Source of the DNA: Phycomyces nitens
Taxonomy: Eukaryota; Mucoromycota; Mucoromycetes; Mucorales; Phycomycetaceae
NCBI GenBank assembly: GCA_022702545.1
Contig: JAHRBC010000001.1
Location: forward strand, 2,294,001 to 2,358,000
DNA length: 64,000 bases
Reading direction: 5' to 3'
Shown here: positions 45,640 through 56,540 of the stretch, piece by piece
Layout of the letters: every line of letters starts with the position of its first letter
How positions within the stretch are numbered: position 1 is the stretch's first letter
Program-made: the position numbers and the translations under genes
Notes under the pieces: model-generated
Database searches by the model: none
Seen by the model: the letters and a program-made list of their open reading frames with translations, nothing else
What the model was told of the DNA's origin: nothing

Positions 45640-47688
45640 GTTTAGGTGATTGTAGAATAAAAAAACAGAGATCTCTTGAAAGGCTGTATTTATAGTGAAA
45701 AATACGAGGGGTAGATGCCGGGTTAACTATCGGTTTTGCAAAGATATTAAAAATAAACAAGGGTATAACAAAGGCTAATATACAGGATCAAGGGGATCAA
45801 GCCAAACGAGAGAGATAGAGAGACATGGTCATAAAGTGTGTTCTACTTGTATTCTAGAGCATATACTAGACAAAATATTGGCTTGCCTGACCATTGGTTC
45901 GTATATTATACAGGGGGATGGGGGGTAATTGACAGTATACTTTATTCGCTCTCATGAAAAAAAGGCATTTATTGAATTATAAATTAGTACAAATTGTTTC
46001 CTTTGTATATCCATGTCTTTCAAGGAACAAGGATCTCATAAAGTCATTGTGGATCATCCAAGGCAACCAATTCAATAAAGCCTTACAGTGTATGTATTCT
46101 TACCAGAAATCACTTCTTTTATTTATTTATATATATAAAACCTGGTATTATTTTGTAAGCTCCTTTTCCTTGATTCCCTTGCTTATATGCTCCTGTGGTT
46201 CTGTTTGAGTAGACTATTCATAGATTTTTTTTAGTTACATATGAATACTTTACCCGAGAATACAACATTCTTCATTTAATCAAAGTATAATGATATGTTT
46301 ATTGATATGATCAAAGCCCTTGACCGAAAATCTGTTAATCTTACATGCCAAAAATCCAGGATCAAATTAACAATCAAAAGGGTTACTATCCACAGAATAA
46401 CAATATACAAGAGTGGCAAATACTTGTATATACGGATATAATGTGCATGTAAATGTATATATGCCCTCCTAAAACCTTTATTATTACCACTATACATAAG
46501 CTGTAGGAGATGCACATACACATACACACATATTTTTTTATTTATATGCATTACTACAATAGAAAGCAATGGCTTTGACCCTCTAGAAATTGTACGAGTC
46601 CCAAGAATATTCCAATGTACATTTGCCAATTGACATACTGTTTGTAATTCTGTTTTTTTTTTATTTTGATCAGAAATAAGACAAGATCATTTAAAAGAAG
46701 ACTATACTTTAGATGGAATGGCTTACAACACTGTTTGCCAGACCTCATCCAAAGCTAAAGAAGAAGCTAAAGAAGAAATATCTGCACTAGGAATGTCATT
46801 GACACGATTTTTCTTCTTCTATTTTCTCACGAAATGAACAAGGGGTAGGAAGGGGGGAAAGCACAATGATTCAATTATTCGTACTATTGAAAGTTCAATG
46901 CAAAACCCAAACCAAACTATACCGAACTGTACCTTCTTTTTTTTTTAATTGCAAATAATCTATTCACCAAATTTCAGACAAAAGTCTTTTGAATGTGTTA
47001 TCCCAATGGTCTTGGCCATTTAATAGAGGACTATATTTACTAGTTGTTTTAAAACTAGTAATATGTTTGATACATATAGGTTAAAGAACATTGTAGGGCA
47101 CTAATTCAATGATACATTGTATTTCTAAATGTATTTAATTAATGTAGCAGTATAGTTTAATTACAAGAATTACATAGAGAGATAGAAATACACCGTTCAT
47201 GGCCATTACACCATAAATAGTAAAGAGTCCGGTAGCTCAGTATCATGAAATATATTATATTTATATATCTGTCTATATGCTATCAACCCATTAAAATGCA
47301 TGGCATGGATATGTTTGTATATATAAATAGCAACCTAATCAAATTTCTACAAGTATTATGTCTAGTAGTAATGTTAATCTCAACCCATTAATTGATAACC
47401 CTACAACATAATATTTTTGTTATTTCAATATAATTCATTATTATTATTATCATTATTATTGAATACAAAGCTTTCAACAATTAACAAATGTATAAAAGTT
47501 AAAAAAAATAAAAATAAAGACAAAGACAGACAAAATCAATAATATTCGTGCTAAATAATATCGATTTTTACAAATATATAAAAATCAGTAATACCTTGGT
47601 ATCAGAAAAGAACAAGAATATGGGTTGCAACATCTTTAAGGTGTATAGATATATGTGTATATAAAACTATTTGGATGTCTCGAGAAAC
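45640..47688. other. Intergenic DNA between the two secreted-protein genes
   Basis: About 2 kb of AT-rich DNA with no supported gene. Frames at 45954-46208 (+) and 46276-46748 (-) are Tyr/Ile-rich without motifs. Confidence 0.5.
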
Positions 47689-48150
47689 CTAGTTCTTGGC
47701 TGCTCTTCTAGCCTTGGCAGCCATCTTGTTCTGACCGCGCTTGTGAATGCCTCGTTTCTCTTGCTGTCCCTGCTCCTGGGACTTTTTCCATTCGGCATAG
47801 TTTTCGTGAACAACGCCGTCCCAGACCTTCTTGGGCTTTTCGACTTCACGCTTGTATCTTCCATGGCCGTATGGTCTGCCTCCATAGCCATAATCATCGT
47901 CCCAGTCGCCACCACGACCACGGCCTCCTTGGTGGTTCTGACCATTTCGCTGATGTCTGTTGTCCGACCAATCGTTGTTGATGCGAGGAGCCTCGTTCCA
48001 GACATCATTGCGGACCTTTTCCTTTACGAGTATAGCACTGTCGCTATCGCTGTTGTGTCCTGAACCAATGTTAACAGCCACATTGGGTGATGCATGAATT
48101 GAGGAGACGAGGGCAAGGACAGTAAGAGAGATTGCGACGATGGAACGCAT
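47689..48150 (-). CDS. Small secreted Gly/Arg-rich protein B with KR sites
   Basis: A single-exon frame of 153 residues from the ATG at 48150 (an upstream in-frame ATG exists at 48168). The signal peptide MRSIVAISLTVLALVSSIHA is followed by ASPNVAVN. A central GGRGRGGDWDDDYGYGG block is followed by KR dibasics in GRYKREVEKP, EKRGIH and HKRGQNK. The C-terminus is very basic (MAAKARRAAKN). It is probably a paralogue of the protein at 45310-45639, same strand and 2 kb away. Secretion and Kex2-type processing are inferred from motifs. No domain was recognised. Confidence 0.72.
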   Translation of the reverse strand: MRSIVAISLTVLALVSSIHASPNVAVNIGSGHNSDSDSAILVKEKVRNDVWNEAPRINNDWSDNRHQRNGQNHQGGRGRGGDWDDDYGYGGRPYGHGRYKREVEKPKKVWDGVVHENYAEWKKSQEQGQQEKRGIHKRGQNKMAAKARRAAKN

Positions 48151-49240
48151 TGTTTTAAGATTGAGCAAGAAAATGAATGGAAGTTGTAGGTGTTAATCGA
48201 ATAAGAATCTGCTTTTTTTTTTAAATATGATTCAGTTGGTGCTGTAGACGGCTGAGATGGTCTGTATTTATAAGATACAGAGTGAGGATACTCATGTCTT
48301 GGTTGTGGCTGGAGATACCAAACTTGGAGGAATGGAGCGAATATAAACAGTTGAGACGATATTTTCTTGGTTGGGTTGTTCATGACTAACGAACGACATA
48401 ATTCATGAGTTATGGTCTATATGAATTTCCTTGGTTTATTTTTACCAGATCTTGTTGCTATTTTCTCTTCATTTATTATATTATTTGGATTCTGGTCGAG
48501 ATTACAAATATCTATTTCTACATCTATTCTGCTCATTCCATGCTGTCCTGAACCGCAAGAAAAGAGATGTTGATTTTAATAGTAAAGACAAGCCATGTGA
48601 ATTATAAATAGCCTGTGCTCTAAAGCCAAAGCTCTAGGACTTGAGGATTCTGACCAAGTTTTTAATATTATATATTTGGACCTAAAGGTATGAAAGTCTA
48701 GATACTTTTAAATACCCAATGAAAATCATTTGCATTCTTACAAGCATAAACGGTATAAAAATACATGAAAAAATAAAAAATAAAAAATAAAAAAATATAT
48801 ATAAAAATAAATAGAAATGCTAAATTACAAATAATTTCGAACATGGCCAAAAAAACATGAATTGAAATGGTTCCACCCAAAAGCTTTTTCATTTTGGTTG
48901 ATTTTTCAATTATATGAAACAAGACATTCATTCTATAGTCCAAAAGCACCTTGTTTCTTATCAAGCATTAAAGAAGCACACACAATTCAACAGCAATAAA
49001 AAACAATTTTTTTGATTGATATTAATCATGTTTATTTTCATTTTATTTATTTTTACATATAAATCTATTTTCAGTGGGGTTGATTTTTATTATGTATACA
49101 AATTACATCAGATGAATTTTAAGGGCGTTAAAAATAAAGAAAACGCAAATATGGTTGGTTATGTGGGATTTTGGTTTTTGGTTTTTTGGTCTAGTATAAA
49201 CTTTAAAGAGAGCAAAAAAGGAACGGTCGAGCGATTTGAT
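48151..49240. other. Spacer between secreted protein B and Hsp70
   Basis: The first 250 nt are the promoter of secreted protein B (TATTTATA-like box near 48264). The rest is AT-rich 3' flank of Hsp70 with A-runs near 48770-48810. No gene is supported. Confidence 0.5.
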
Positions 49241-51410
49241 TTAATCGACCTCCTCGACGGTGGGTCCGGCATCACCACCGGCACCGGGGAAACCGCCAGG
49301 AGCACCTCCGGGGAAACCGCCAGGGGCACCTCCGGGCATACCGGGCATACCTCCAGGAGCACCACCCTGAGCGTCAGCGTAGAGCTTGGTCATGATGGGG
49401 TTGGAAACCTCCTCAAGAGACTTGAGGTGGCTCTCGTACTCTTCCTTGGAAGCCTCCTGGGACTCATCGAGCCACTTGATGGCGGCATCGACGGCAGCGG
49501 TGAGCTTCTCCTTGTCAGCAGCCTCGAGCTTGGCGGCAACCTTCTCCTCGGAAAGGGTGTTACGGAGGTTGTAGGCATAGGACTCAAGACCGTTTCTGGC
49601 GGAGATACGGGCAGTAGCAGCCTCATCCTCAGCCTTGTACTTCTCGGCATCGTTGACCATCTTCTCAATGTCCTCCTTGGAGAGACGACCCTTGTCGTTG
49701 GTGATGGTGATCTTGTTGGACTTTCCGGTGGTCTTGTCAAGAGCAGAGACGTTGAGGATACCGTTGGCATCAACATCAAAGGTGACCTCAACCTGGGGAA
49801 CACCACGGGGAGCGGGGGGGATACCGGTCAACTCGAACTTGCCGAGCAAGTTGTTGTCCTTGGTGCGAGCACGCTCACCCTCGAAGACCTGGATAAGGAC
49901 ACCGGGCTGGTTATCAGCGTAGGTGGAGAAGATCTCGGACTTCTTGGTGGGGACGGTAGTGTTACGCTTGATGAGAGCAGTCATGACACCACCAGCGGTC
50001 TCAATACCGAGGGAAAGGGGAGCGACATCGAGGAGGAGGAGATCCTGGGTCTTCTCGGAGGTATCACCGGAAAGAATGGCGGCCTGGACAGCGGCACCAT
50101 AGGCAACAGCCTCATCGGGGTTGATGGATCTGTTGGGCTCCTTACCGTTGAAGAAGTCAGAGACCATCTTCTGGACCTTGGGGATACGGGTAGAACCACC
50201 GACGAGGACGATGTCGTGGACGGAACCCTTGTCAATCTTGGAGTCACGGAGGACCTTCTCGACGGGCTCCATGGTGTTGCGGAAGAGATCCTGGTTGAGC
50301 TCCTCGAAACGAGCACGGGTGAGGGAGGTGTAAAAGTCAACACCCTCGAAGAGAGAGTCAATCTCGATGGAGGTCTGGGCAGAGGAAGAAAGAGTGCGCT
50401 TTGCTCTCTCGCATGCAGTGCGGAGACGACGGACAGCACGAGCGTTGGCAGAGATATCCTTCTTGAACTTGCGCTTGAACTCCTGCATGAAGTGGTTGAC
50501 GAGACGGTTATCGAAATCCTCACCACCCAAGTGAGTGTCACCAGCGGTGGCCTTGACCTCGAAGATACCATCATCAATGGTCAAGAGGGAAACATCAAAG
50601 GTTCCTCCTCCCAAATCGAAGATGAGGACGTTGCGCTCACCATCGACCTTCTTATCCAAACCGTAAGCAATAGCAGCGGCAGTGGGCTCGTTGATGATAC
50701 GCTGGACGTTCAAACCGGAAATCAAACCGGCATCCTTGGTAGCCTGACGCTGGCCTGAATAACAAGATGATTTTTTAGAACAAGGCAATACCCAAGGGGT
50801 AATATGTACTTACTGTCGTTGAAGTAGGCAGGAACGGTGATGACAGCGTTCTTGACGGTGGTACCGAGGTAAGCCTCAGCAGTCTCCTTCATCTTGATGA
50901 GGATCATGGAAGAGATCTCCTCGGGAGTGAAGGTCTTGGCCTCACCCTTGTACTCGACCTGGATGACGGGCTTGCCCTCCTTGTCGAGGATCTTGAAAGG
51001 CCAGTGCTTCATGTCAGACTGGACCTCAGAGTCGGCGAAACGACGACCGATAAGACGCTTGGCATCGAAGACGGTGTTGTAGGGGTTCATGGCGACCTGG
51101 TTCTTGGCGGCATCACCAATGAGACGCTCGCTGTCGGTGAAGGCGACATAAGAGGGGGTAGTGCGGTTACCCTGATCGTTGGCAATGATCTCGACACGAT
51201 CGTTTTGCCAGACAGCAACACAAGAGTAGCTATAGGAAAGTGATTAATTATTGTTTTTTGTTTCTAGGGGTTGCTATGGAGACTTACGTAGTTCCCAAAT
51301 CGATACCAACTATAAGAAACATAACGAATCAGCCTTTGTTTTATGCAATATGTTTCATATGAATCATGTTGACTGGTTACGCGCTACTTACCAGCTTTTC
51401 CGTCAGACAT
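49241..51410 (-). CDS. Cytosolic Hsp70 (Ssa type)
   Basis: Four exons (51392-51410, 51288-51309, 50814-51229, 49241-50754) give 656 residues. The start [20 protein letters not shown], the [19 protein letters not shown] block, [29 protein letters not shown] and [13 protein letters not shown] are Hsp70 signatures. A Gly/Pro-rich tail ends in GPTVEEVD; the EEVD binds TPR co-chaperones and marks the cytosolic class. Exon 2 is only 22 nt and encodes the phosphate-1 loop. Codon use is strongly biased to C-ending codons, as in highly expressed genes. Fes1 encoded at 3254-4415 is the expected exchange partner. The promoter has heat-shock, CCAAT and TATA elements. Confidence 0.98.
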
Positions 51411-51468
51411 GATGAAATAATATAGAATTCAAGAAGAAAAACACGTTTGGCATCTTCATCTTTTACTT

Positions 51469-51476
51469 TTTAAATA
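51469..51476 (-). promoter_or_regulatory. TATA box of Hsp70
   Basis: TATTTAAA on the minus strand, about 60 nt upstream of the ATG. Confidence 0.55.
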
Positions 51477-51547
51477 CCCAAGTTCTTCTCGTCGGCCTCT
51501 CAAATCAAAAAGAACCAGCACCTTCGATAGCAAACCTACCGGTCTCC

Positions 51548-51552
51548 ATTGG
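51548..51552 (-). promoter_or_regulatory. CCAAT box of Hsp70
   Basis: CCAAT on the minus strand within TTAGCCAATGG, about 75 nt upstream of the TATA box. Confidence 0.5.
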
Positions 51553-51582
51553 CTAATACTGTGACCCGTTTGGAAAGAGGAA

Positions 51583-51600
51583 GAAAATTTTGGAAAGTTC
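51583..51600. promoter_or_regulatory. Heat-shock element of Hsp70
   Basis: Four alternating units at exact 5-bp spacing: GAA-aa-TTT-tg-GAA-ag-TTC. Only the second unit deviates (TTT for TTC). This fits binding by an Hsf1 trimer or more, and lies about 175 nt upstream of the Hsp70 ATG. Confidence 0.75.
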
Positions 51601-52789
51601 GGATAGAGTCTCCGCTCTCTCAATGTGCCTTTAAATTCTCTTTATACATATATTTTATAGACTTTGGTTTATAATCCCATAGCAACCCAAGTATTACGCG
51701 TATACAATTAGTTTTAAACCTTCTTTTTTGTTTAAAATGGCAGTATTTAATATAACCATTTGTGTATTCAGGATATTGGTTTCCTAGTTACTCATTATAT
51801 ACACTAGTATAAATAACATTGGAAAAGCACTCGCTTCTTCGGCTGTTGAAATTGGTGGAAATAATGATTTTATTTTTCTCGAGAACTGTAGAGTATACAA
51901 TGGCTATTGACGCGGTATGCCTTAATAAGCAACCTAGATTATTCTCTTTTGTACCATAAAAGCAGCTATCAAAGATCCAGTCATCGATAAACACTTGCGG
52001 TTGGTTTATGACTTATATATTTAACCAAACGGGATACTCTGCTGAAATATCTGCCCTGTACCAGCCCTACTTGCTTCCTTCTTTGTTAACCGGAAAATAA
52101 CCGCACAGACAGCGAGGCAAAACTTTAAAGGTCTAGAAGAAATACGCTCAAAGTTGGATATACAAAGTTCAAAATAAATAAAAAAAATCCCGGCTATTAT
52201 TTCATCACAAACTATCTTATAAACCGTGTTCTTTTGGCAGAAACTTGGTGCTTTTCCGCAGCTACAGTTCTACAAACTGAATTTAACAATACTCTTGCTT
52301 GAGATCGAAAACCAAAATATAACTGCTCCCATCACTCTAGTTTTGAGCAATTACATTGGTGAGACTAATCAATCCGGGAAGATTGAGTAACCAGTCCTGT
52401 ACGTCATCGCCATCGGGTTTTCTTTGTTGGTACTCTGGAAATGAATGTGCTCTTTAGTCAATTATGACAATGAGCCAATTTCCGACTTGCTTTTCTCTCT
52501 CTCTGTAGAGGCTGATACAAAATCCCATTGCTCAAAAACAACGCGTTTTAGATACATCTTCAATAAAGACTGCGCCATATAATCGACCTAAAATGACTGC
52601 AAGGCAGTCAGTGTGCATGATTTGAGCCCAAAGGTAAAGGATGCGAGACTGCCCTGAATGTGACTATTCGGAATAATGTTCCACGCGATCAATAAGAAAA
52701 TAATATTAAAAAGTAGAGTACTCAGGGCATTATCGGCTACCACACTTTATTTTATTTTTCCCTCTGTGTAAGCTCTAAAGCACATATCA
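51601..52789. other. Spacer upstream of the Hsp70 promoter
   Basis: No supported gene. Small frames only. Confidence 0.5.
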
Positions 52790-52927
52790 GATGTTTTGTT
52801 GCAAATCTCTTGGATTTGTTCTTGTAATTCTCAGTACTTTTTTCCTAGTAAGCCGTTATTTTATTTTATTTATATAGAGTTATGCGGGTCATTGTAAGAG
52901 CTTTCTTTTTTGTAATGCTGTAAATTA
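52790..52927 (+). pseudogene. Truncated Pmp3/UPF0057-like first exon
   Basis: The ATG at 52790 opens MFCCKSLGFVLVILSTFFL, which closely follows the start of the Pmp3 (UPF0057) proteolipid family (a Cys pair, then LGFxLVILS). A GT donor follows in CTAGTAAG and a possible acceptor in TATATAG at about 52880. The continuation VMRVIVRAFFFVML then stops, lacking the family's second helix. It is probably a decayed or partial copy. A (TATTT) tract marks the presumed intron. Confidence 0.5.
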
Positions 52928-54100
52928 TATAATAGGCTTTGAAAGATAGGATATATTCTAAAGGAATAAATAAAACTGAGAAATACACCCATCTACCCTT
53001 GAAAGAATAAGTGGTCACCATGTTAATCTTGAAATGGTCTTTTTTAAAAACCAAAATTATTATATGAGACATGAACAAGCTATAATGATGTACTGTAATA
53101 ACTATCTAGATTCCTTTCTTTTTATCATCTTGTAAATTGTTAATTGATCATTAATATCAAGTCTAGCTGGCAAATTGTAGAAAATGATTTGGTAGTTTAA
53201 AAAGCTGATTTTATTAATTCCAATCTCTTTTGATTTAGTTTACTAGTTTGATTATTAACCAAGAGTCTATATTTCAAGACAAACAGAAAGGATGCCAATT
53301 ATAAACATTATCAATAGAGAAACCATGGATGCATTGTAGAATATTCTGGTAAAGTATGTAGGTATACTGACCCATTTATTCTTTTAACACTTGAGCGAAT
53401 AAAAAGAAAAGGATGAATTACAAATAGGTTTTCTGTAGGGGATTTAATATTTTGAATCTCCTATCTAAAAATGATATTTTAAAGACATTTTTGCGCAATT
53501 GCAACGCAAATATTTTACTAATAAATTACAAAAAAAAAATATTACAAATTGATTAATAATGAAAAAAGAAAGCATTACAAACCAATCTTTTACAATAAAC
53601 TACATCATTCACTTTTATAGCAACACAATGAATGGACTTTTGAGACTCTTATTTAACTAAAATATCATGGCAGCCCCTGCTTTGTTAGTCCATCAACCAC
53701 TATGCAATGCTTTTGTCGATAATTTATTGATATCAGTGATCCCGACTCGTTATTACCAGCATATTCTAGACGATTTTGGAAGAAAGTTGTTGGATTTGTA
53801 AAAACAGAATCAGCAAAGAATTATACTGCGTATAAAAACTAATGATTTATTAGTGGATATCTCCATATGACATGCGTGTGTGCTTTTACATTTGCTTTAT
53901 GGTAGAGTACATTCACAAATCCTACACTCCCAGAAAAAAAAACTCCTTGCAAAATTAGAGAATTTTTGCACCCCAAAAATATATACCTTATTTTTAGCAA
54001 ATATCTTTTTATCTGTTCATTGTAATGCCTTGAAAATATATATTCCAATATTCTATAGTGTATATATTATGAATAAATAAATAAATAATGTTTAATATCG
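52928..54100. other. Spacer, no supported gene
   Basis: AT-rich, with A-runs near 53530 and 53930 and an AATA repeat near 54070. No gene was seen. Confidence 0.5.
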
Positions 54101-54104
54101 GGTG

Positions 54105-54840
54105 TTTCCACTACGGGCAGCATTTACACCCTTAATTCGATCAGACATACTTTGCAACAACCCTTGAGATCTTTATCATTGTTGGTGTATGTCTTTTTTT
54201 CTCTGCAATACAGTCTTTTATGGCCTTCCAGACATGCTCAATTGGGTTCAAATTAAGGCTTTGAGATGGCTAGTGGTCAATGCGCTCGACTTCATCAATT
54301 TTACCACCATGCTGTGTAGGCCCTAGTATGGCAGCTGGCATTATGTTCATCGTTTAACTTTTGATACCAATAATTGAAGCGCTGGGACAAACAGTCGGCA
54401 GAGTCATCAAGCATGGTTAGAGGCTCAAATACTCCAGCCCAGAAGCAGCCCCACCCCATCACTGAACTTTTTCCAAACTTCTCAGTTCAAAGCATATGTT
54501 TATTCTAAAAATCTCTCCAGGTTTACGCATTACGGGTGGGTCAGAATCATTGCCCTTTACCATAAACCTGGACTTGTCTGACCAAATAATTCCTCCAGTC
54601 CTCCACTGTCAAGCTGACCCTGACTCTTGACCAATGAACTCGATTCTTCTTCTGTTCAGCTTTCAGCCTTGGTTTGGATACTGGTACACAAGAACCAAAT
54701 CGACTTGCTCAAAAATATTTGATAACTGTCTTTCTACATACAATGACTCCAACAAGCGCAAAATTTTGATGGTTATACCCATAGTTTTCGAAAGGATGGC
54801 GCCTCACACTCAAACAAAGCACAATATAGTTTGTAGTACC
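54105..54840 (-). pseudogene. Tc1-type transposase remnant
   Basis: Read on the minus strand across frame changes: GITIKILRLLESLYVERQLS, then KAEQKKNRVHWSRVRVSLTV, EDWRN with SDKSRFMVKGND, GKSSVMGWGCFWAG, SCHTRAYTAWW, and LNLNPIEHVWKAIKDC. The WSDxSRF (first D) and NPIEHVWKxIK (third acidic residue) motifs are diagnostic of Tc1 elements. Multiple stops and shifts make it dead. Its 5' end abuts or interrupts the nuclease-like family fragment at 54870-55560. Confidence 0.8.
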
Positions 54841-54869
54841 GAGTTGTTTAGGCAAAATAAAACAAAAAG

Positions 54870-55560
54870 TAATGTTTTTATTTATAATTTTGGGTGGTTT
54901 GCGATAATTGTTCGTCCGAGTGTATATTGGGACGTTTTGTCAATAAATCTTCATGCTGTCGAGCTTCAAGAGCCATTTTGCTGGTCCATCGTAGGTATAT
55001 CTTCTAGTTTGGATCATTGAACAGACCATAGAGAAATACATCAACGTATCGAGTGCTAAGCTCGCGTTCGTTTGTGTCTTTAGGATCAGATCCATTATGC
55101 ACCTTTTGAATTTGTATTCCTTTTTAGAGAGGTCTAAATCCAAAAGGTGCCCAATCGCTTTATCTTGACTGGTGACTCCCATGGTGAGATATTGAATGAT
55201 TGATATCATTCTTATGGTTGTTGCCATGGCGCAGTGGATATAATTCTCAAGGGAGATCTTCCATTTTTTTTTGACCCAAAGAGAGCTGCATATCATAAAA
55301 CGCAACTGTTGCGTCGAAATCTTTAATCACCAAATGGTTGTCGTGATCAGGAGGTGGAATTGAAAGACACGACGGATCTAATAGCTCATCTTCAAGTATA
55401 TTTGGCAAGCGACGTTTTTTAGACTGGTATTTGCTGTTGTAACTTTGTTCCTGTCTTATCGCTGATTCTTCATGGGATGCTGTCTATGATTGTTCTGGTA
55501 ATGTTTCAAAATGGTTATGGTAATGGGTCTTTAGCTCGTCGATTTTCATACAATGAGCGG
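54870..55560 (-). pseudogene. Broken copy of a Mucorales-type multicopy family
   Basis: Minus-strand fragments read SKKRRLPNILEDELLDPSC, then NERELSTRYVDVFLYGLFND, KIYLRWTS and ALEARQHEDLLTKRPNI. The order (ERELxxRYVDxFLxGLFxDP, YLRWT, LEARxxxD, KRPD) matches a large uncharacterised family I associate with Mucorales genomes. In intact members RPD is followed by GYGEAKP, a PD-(D/E)XK-like arrangement. Here the D of RPD is N and the E-x-K part is missing. Frameshifts and a stop separate the blocks. Confidence 0.45.
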
Positions 55561-56540
55561 ATGCATGTAGGGCAGCCAAGGTGCTTCTAAATGTCATTGT
55601 GTGGGTTTTTTAGCCTTAACACGGGTATATTTATCATTATTATATCGCCTGATTCATGTTATTTGGTGTGGCAATTCTACATTGTGTTTTTGCATTTGTT
55701 GTCAAAGGGATTGTGGAGTACTGTATGTCTTTTGACATTCAAAACATTAGTGTAAAATAGTAACAAGATTTGCTTTACTTACCATTGCAACCATGAAAAA
55801 GAATATAATAGAGAGAGAGAGAAACCAGGCCTGCTTACAAAAAAAAAGAGTATTGGATGTGGTCAATTCTGTTGACCCAGCCAAATATTACCAAACCCCA
55901 AACACTCGGCAGCCCTCGACAACATGATCCCAGTGGTGGTTATATTTACCAAACTTCTTACCACTTTAGTTCAAACAGCAAAATGATTCTCGTCAATGCA
56001 CCTTGAGATAAATCGCTTATACTCCCCAAGAATACTGTTGTGTCTGGCATGATTGAATATCAAAGTAATATACAATCTATAAATCCTTATCCAAGACAAA
56101 AGTACTACCCCTAGTAGATGGTGGGACATTGTCCTAAAATATCCAATTAACTAACAACACAGCCATTACGATGACTAGTATCCATGGTGACGGGACTTAC
56201 GTTAACTATAAATACTCGTATAATTACTCGTTCAATGTACTTTTAATTCGACTTGACTTGATTTCTCTAATACAATAAACAAGAGTCTCAAAGTATCTAT
56301 TATTTATTTCCCTTTTAAATTTTTGAAAATGCTCTCAAGATCTTTATAATAACTTTTGACCCATATCTGAGCTGCACGAATATGAACACCTGATTGCCAG
56401 ATCAGTCGACATCATTGTTGAACACAGGTTTTTTTTTGCACGACATCAAACTCAAAATCAATGATTTTTCTTTTTGAAATGACTGTATTTATTTATATTT
56501 ATATTTATATTTATATTTATAATCAATAACTCTAATTATA
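55561..56540. other. Spacer, no supported gene
   Basis: Holds a (TTTATA)n array at 56486-56521 just 3' of the GPI8 stop and little else. Confidence 0.5.
56486..56521. repeat. (TTTATA)n hexanucleotide microsatellite
   Basis: About six units in the likely 3' UTR of the GPI8 gene. Confidence 0.85.

Noticed and set aside
49016..50758. 580-codon open frame on the plus strand opposite Hsp70
   Set aside because: Long antisense frames are a known by-product of Hsp70 codon bias (C-ending codons). The Gly/Leu/Val-rich translation has no domain, and Hsp70 on the minus strand is certain.
54105..54125. CACTACGGGC as another end of the 24421 MITE
   Set aside because: It lies at the end of the Tc1 remnant, lacks an inverted partner within 300 nt and diverges after CACTACGG.
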